Positions 41,061 through 43,461 of a DNA stretch of 43,461 nt are shown here, piece by piece. The notes under the pieces are model-generated. The model was given only the letters and a program-made list of their open reading frames with translations, had not been told where the DNA came from and made no database searches. The stretch comes from Alistipes sp. (GTDB lineage Bacteria; Bacteroidota; Bacteroidia; Bacteroidales; Rikenellaceae). Numbering within the stretch: position 1 is the first letter of the stretch; every line of letters begins with the position of its first letter. The DNA lies in NCBI GenBank assembly GCA_017631285.1, contig JAGBTO010000101.1, positions 1 through 43,461 on the forward strand, read 5' to 3'. The translations under genes and the position numbers were made by a program.

Positions 41061-42827
41061 ATGTCAATCGAAGAATTACAGCAGCAAACTACCATCAATA
41101 TTCAGGAAAAGGCAAACCTCATTTGGGCTATTGCCGATAAGTTGGTGGGAACATATAAGCCTCACGAGTATGGCAATGTCATCTTGCCGATGTGTGTTAT
41201 CAAGCGTTTCAGTGATACCCTTGCTGCCACCAAGCAGAAGGTTATTGATATGAACAAGACGCTCGATAGCCGTGGTATTATGGTTAAGGATGGCTTTTTG
41301 CGTTCTGCATCGGGCTACGACTTCTACAATGTGTCGCCATTCACCTTCGATGGCTTGCTCTCTGATGCCGAGAATATTGCTGACAACTTCCGCAGTTACC
41401 TCAACCACTTCTCGGCAAATGTGATTGATGTTATCGAGAAGTTCGACTTCGACAAGGAGATTACCAAACTCTCTAACAACGGCATCCTCTACAATGTCAT
41501 CTCGGAGTTCTGTTCCAAGAAGGCGTATATGGGTGTCGATGCTATCTCGGCAGTCGATATGGGCTACATCTTCGAGGAGTTGGTGCGTAAATTCTCGGAG
41601 TCGTATGACGAGCACGCAGGAGCCCACTTTACTGCCCGTGATATTATCTACCTGATGGCTGAGATATTGGTTGCTCCCAAGAAGAACGCAATGCAGAGCG
41701 AGGGTATCACCGCTACGATGTACGATATGGCTATGGGTACTTCTCAGATGCTCGATTGCCTATCGGAGAAACTCCTCGCTATTGACGAGGATGCACAGCT
41801 CACCGAGTTCGGACAGGAGTTGAACGAGCAAACCTTCGCTATTGCCAAGGCAAATATGCTTATCAAGGGTGGCGATGCCGAGAATATGAAACACGGCAAT
41901 ACGCTCTCTGACGATAAGTTCGAGGGCTACAAATTCGACTATATCATCTCTAACCCACCTTTCGGTATCGAGTGGAAGAACGAGAAGGCAGCCGTTGAAG
42001 CCGAGCATAAGAAGGGCTCGATGGGACGCTTCGGTGCGGGACTCCCTGCCATTGGTGATAGTCAGCAGTTGTTTATGCTCAATGGCGTGGCAAAGTTGAA
42101 GGAGACAGGACGAATGGCTATCATTCAGAATGGCTCACCTCTCTTCAAGGGCGATGCGGGCAGTGGTGAGAGCAATATCCGTGGCTACCTATTGGAGAAC
42201 GATTGGTTGGAGTCTATTATTCAGATTCCAAACGATATGTTCTACAACACGGGCATCGCAACCTACATTTGGATTGTCTCGAAGGATAAGTCCGCAGAGC
42301 GTGCGGGTAAGGTGCAGTTGATTGACGCAAGCAAGTGTTTTGTTAAGCGTCGCAAGTCGCTCGGCAACAAGCGTAATGAGTTTACCGCAGAGTGTATAGC
42401 CCTTATCGCCAAGGCATATAACGAGTTTGCGGAGGGCGTATATGAGGATGGAGCACTCGTTGTCGAGAGCAAGATTAAGGCTAACGATGATTTCAAGTAT
42501 AGCAAGGTGGTTGTTGAGCAACCTGTGTGCGATGACGAGGGCAACCCAATCCTGAAGCGAGGCAAGCCTACGGCAGACAGCAGCAAGCGTGATACCGAGT
42601 CTATCCCTTGGACTGAGGAGATTGAGGCTTATATGGCGAAGAATGTCTATCCCTATGCCCCTAACGCTTGGATTGACGAGAAGAAAACCAAGATTGGCTA
42701 CGAGATACCATTCACCCGTGAGTTCTACAAGTATGTTGCACCCCGCAGCAGTGCCGACATCTTTGCCCACCTCGAAGAGTTGGATAAGGCTGAAACCGCA
42801 CTGATGGCTAAAATTATGGGACGATAA
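41061..42827 (+). CDS. hsdM: Type I R-M system modification subunit HsdM
   Basis: A 588-residue N6-adenine DNA methyltransferase. The N-terminal helical domain (about 10-160) starts ANLIWAIADKLVG; motif IV is NPPF (298-301), and motif I, usually a GxG loop, reads DMAMGTSQML with Asp222, Gly226 and Thr227. With HsdS it methylates adenines in a bipartite target, protecting DNA from HsdR. The last base of its stop overlaps the hsdS start. The substituted motif I is found here in full, so I take it as a family variant, not a defect. Confidence 0.92.
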   Translation: MSIEELQQQTTINIQEKANLIWAIADKLVGTYKPHEYGNVILPMCVIKRFSDTLAATKQKVIDMNKTLDSRGIMVKDGFLRSASGYDFYNVSPFTFDGLLSDAENIADNFRSYLNHFSANVIDVIEKFDFDKEITKLSNNGILYNVISEFCSKKAYMGVDAISAVDMGYIFEELVRKFSESYDEHAGAHFTARDIIYLMAEILVAPKKNAMQSEGITATMYDMAMGTSQMLDCLSEKLLAIDEDAQLTEFGQELNEQTFAIAKANMLIKGGDAENMKHGNTLSDDKFEGYKFDYIISNPPFGIEWKNEKAAVEAEHKKGSMGRFGAGLPAIGDSQQLFMLNGVAKLKETGRMAIIQNGSPLFKGDAGSGESNIRGYLLENDWLESIIQIPNDMFYNTGIATYIWIVSKDKSAERAGKVQLIDASKCFVKRRKSLGNKRNEFTAECIALIAKAYNEFAEGVYEDGALVVESKIKANDDFKYSKVVVEQPVCDDEGNPILKRGKPTADSSKRDTESIPWTEEIEAYMAKNVYPYAPNAWIDEKKTKIGYEIPFTREFYKYVAPRSSADIFAHLEELDKAETALMAKIMGR

Positions 42828-43461
42828 TGAGGGCGATGAAAGATAGCGGAGTGGATTGGATAGGAGAGATTCCTATTCAATGGCAACTTGTTCCTACAAA
42901 AAGAGTTTTCAAGGGCAAAAAGCAAATTGCAGGAGCCAACTCTGAAATGTATGAACGATTAGCCTTAACAATGAATGGTGTTGTAAAACGAAATAAGGAT
43001 GACAACGAAGGCTTGCAGCCTGAGCAATTTGATAGTTATCAAATACTTGAAAGCAATGAACTTGTATTCAAACTTATTGATTTGCAGAACATCCGTACAA
43101 GTAGAGTCGGGCTTTCCCCATACACGGGAATAGTATCGCCCGCTTATATCATACTCACCAATACCAAATCGGATAACCGCTTCTACTACTATTGGTATTT
43201 TGATATGTACAATCGTTGCGTGTTTAATAGGATGGGAGGAGATGGTGTAAGAAGTGCCTTAAACCTGAAAGATGTTCTTGAAATTCCTATCCCAATGATT
43301 TCTGATGCCGAGCAGCAGAGGATAGCGGAGTTTTTGGATAGAAAGTGTGCCGAGGTGGATGAGATGATTGCGTTGCAGGAGCAGATTATCGAGGAGTTGA
43401 AGGCATACAAGCAGTCGGTTATCACCGAAGCCGTAACCAAAGGCTTAAATCCCACTGCCCC
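42827..43461 (+). CDS. hsdS: Type I R-M specificity subunit HsdS (cut by window end)
   Basis: An ATG overlapping the hsdM TAA opens a frame that stays open for 211 codons to the window edge. The N-terminus MKDSGVDWIGEIPIQW is the classical HsdS start. The first target-recognition domain covers about 20-150, then QQRIAEFLDRKCAEVDEMIALQEQ forms the conserved coiled coil, and VITEAVTKGLNP marks the half-way point where a second repeat normally begins. About half of a normal HsdS (roughly 400 residues) is present. It sets the DNA target sequence. Confidence 0.9.
   Translation, partial: MRAMKDSGVDWIGEIPIQWQLVPTKRVFKGKKQIAGANSEMYERLALTMNGVVKRNKDDNEGLQPEQFDSYQILESNELVFKLIDLQNIRTSRVGLSPYTGIVSPAYIILTNTKSDNRFYYYWYFDMYNRCVFNRMGGDGVRSALNLKDVLEIPIPMISDAEQQRIAEFLDRKCAEVDEMIALQEQIIEELKAYKQSVITEAVTKGLNPTA

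Overview
The window is chromosomal DNA of a Bacteroidota bacterium, most likely order Bacteroidales. Nothing here fixes the genus; an Alistipes/Rikenellaceae-like gut commensal would fit, but that is inference. The clearest signs are: promoters of the Bacteroidetes type (TTG, 19-20 nt spacer, TAnnTTTG) in front of many genes; almost no Shine-Dalgarno sequences; secreted glycan-degrading enzymes and lipoproteins; and Bacteroidota-specific families (DUF4271, DUF3467, PiT fused to a PhoU-like domain, SPOR proteins). I found no tRNA, rRNA, CRISPR array or insertion sequence.

Region 1 (1-8.1 kb) is a loose set of secreted carbohydrate enzymes: a GH123-like lipoprotein, three unrelated alpha/beta-hydrolase esterases (acetylxylan-esterase-like, CE15 glucuronoyl-esterase-like, CE1-like) and a GH32 fructanase, with a small FNT channel between them. 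No SusC/SusD pair is present. Between the CE1 and GH32 genes a 440-nt gap holds a strong minus-strand promoter, an mRNA-free foldable stretch and a U-tract: a candidate structured non-coding RNA.

Region 2 (8.2-15.7 kb) is housekeeping on the minus strand: a phosphate transporter, then a probable operon read from 15.68 kb downwards: FtsX-type permease, menG/ubiE, lipoprotein, SPOR protein, Na/Ca exchanger, PAP2 phosphatase, queD. Region 3 (15.7-22.3 kb) is on the plus strand: a YugP-type metallopeptidase behind a strikingly foldable leader, overlapping a SGNH hydrolase, which overlaps an MBOAT acyltransferase (a likely surface-glycan O-acylation pair); then an ECF-type sigma factor, a GH76 lipoprotein and a 50-codon small ORF.

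Region 4 (22.4-31.7 kb) is a long minus-strand gene cluster, probably one operon: lysE-like, cmk, ispH, unknown membrane protein, ctp protease, orphan histidine kinase, DUF4271, hemD, rnpA, yidD, and possibly DUF418. Region 5 (31.9-34 kb) is plus-strand: DUF3467, thioredoxin, desulfoferrodoxin (oxidative stress) and a DUF2147 protein. Region 6 (34-37.04 kb) is amino-acid metabolism on the minus strand: asnA, then kbl with an Lrp/AsnC regulator.

Region 7 (about 37.1 kb to the right end) looks like an acquired island. It starts with a Bacteroidetes-type tyrosine integrase directly upstream of asnA, followed by a second, XerC/D-like tyrosine recombinase that heads back to a divergent promoter with three small unknown genes. 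In the other direction run an HTH regulator, hsdM and hsdS of a type I restriction-modification system. hsdS is cut by the window edge and hsdR is not in view. The nearby extra recombinase suggests possible hsdS shuffling, which this window cannot prove.
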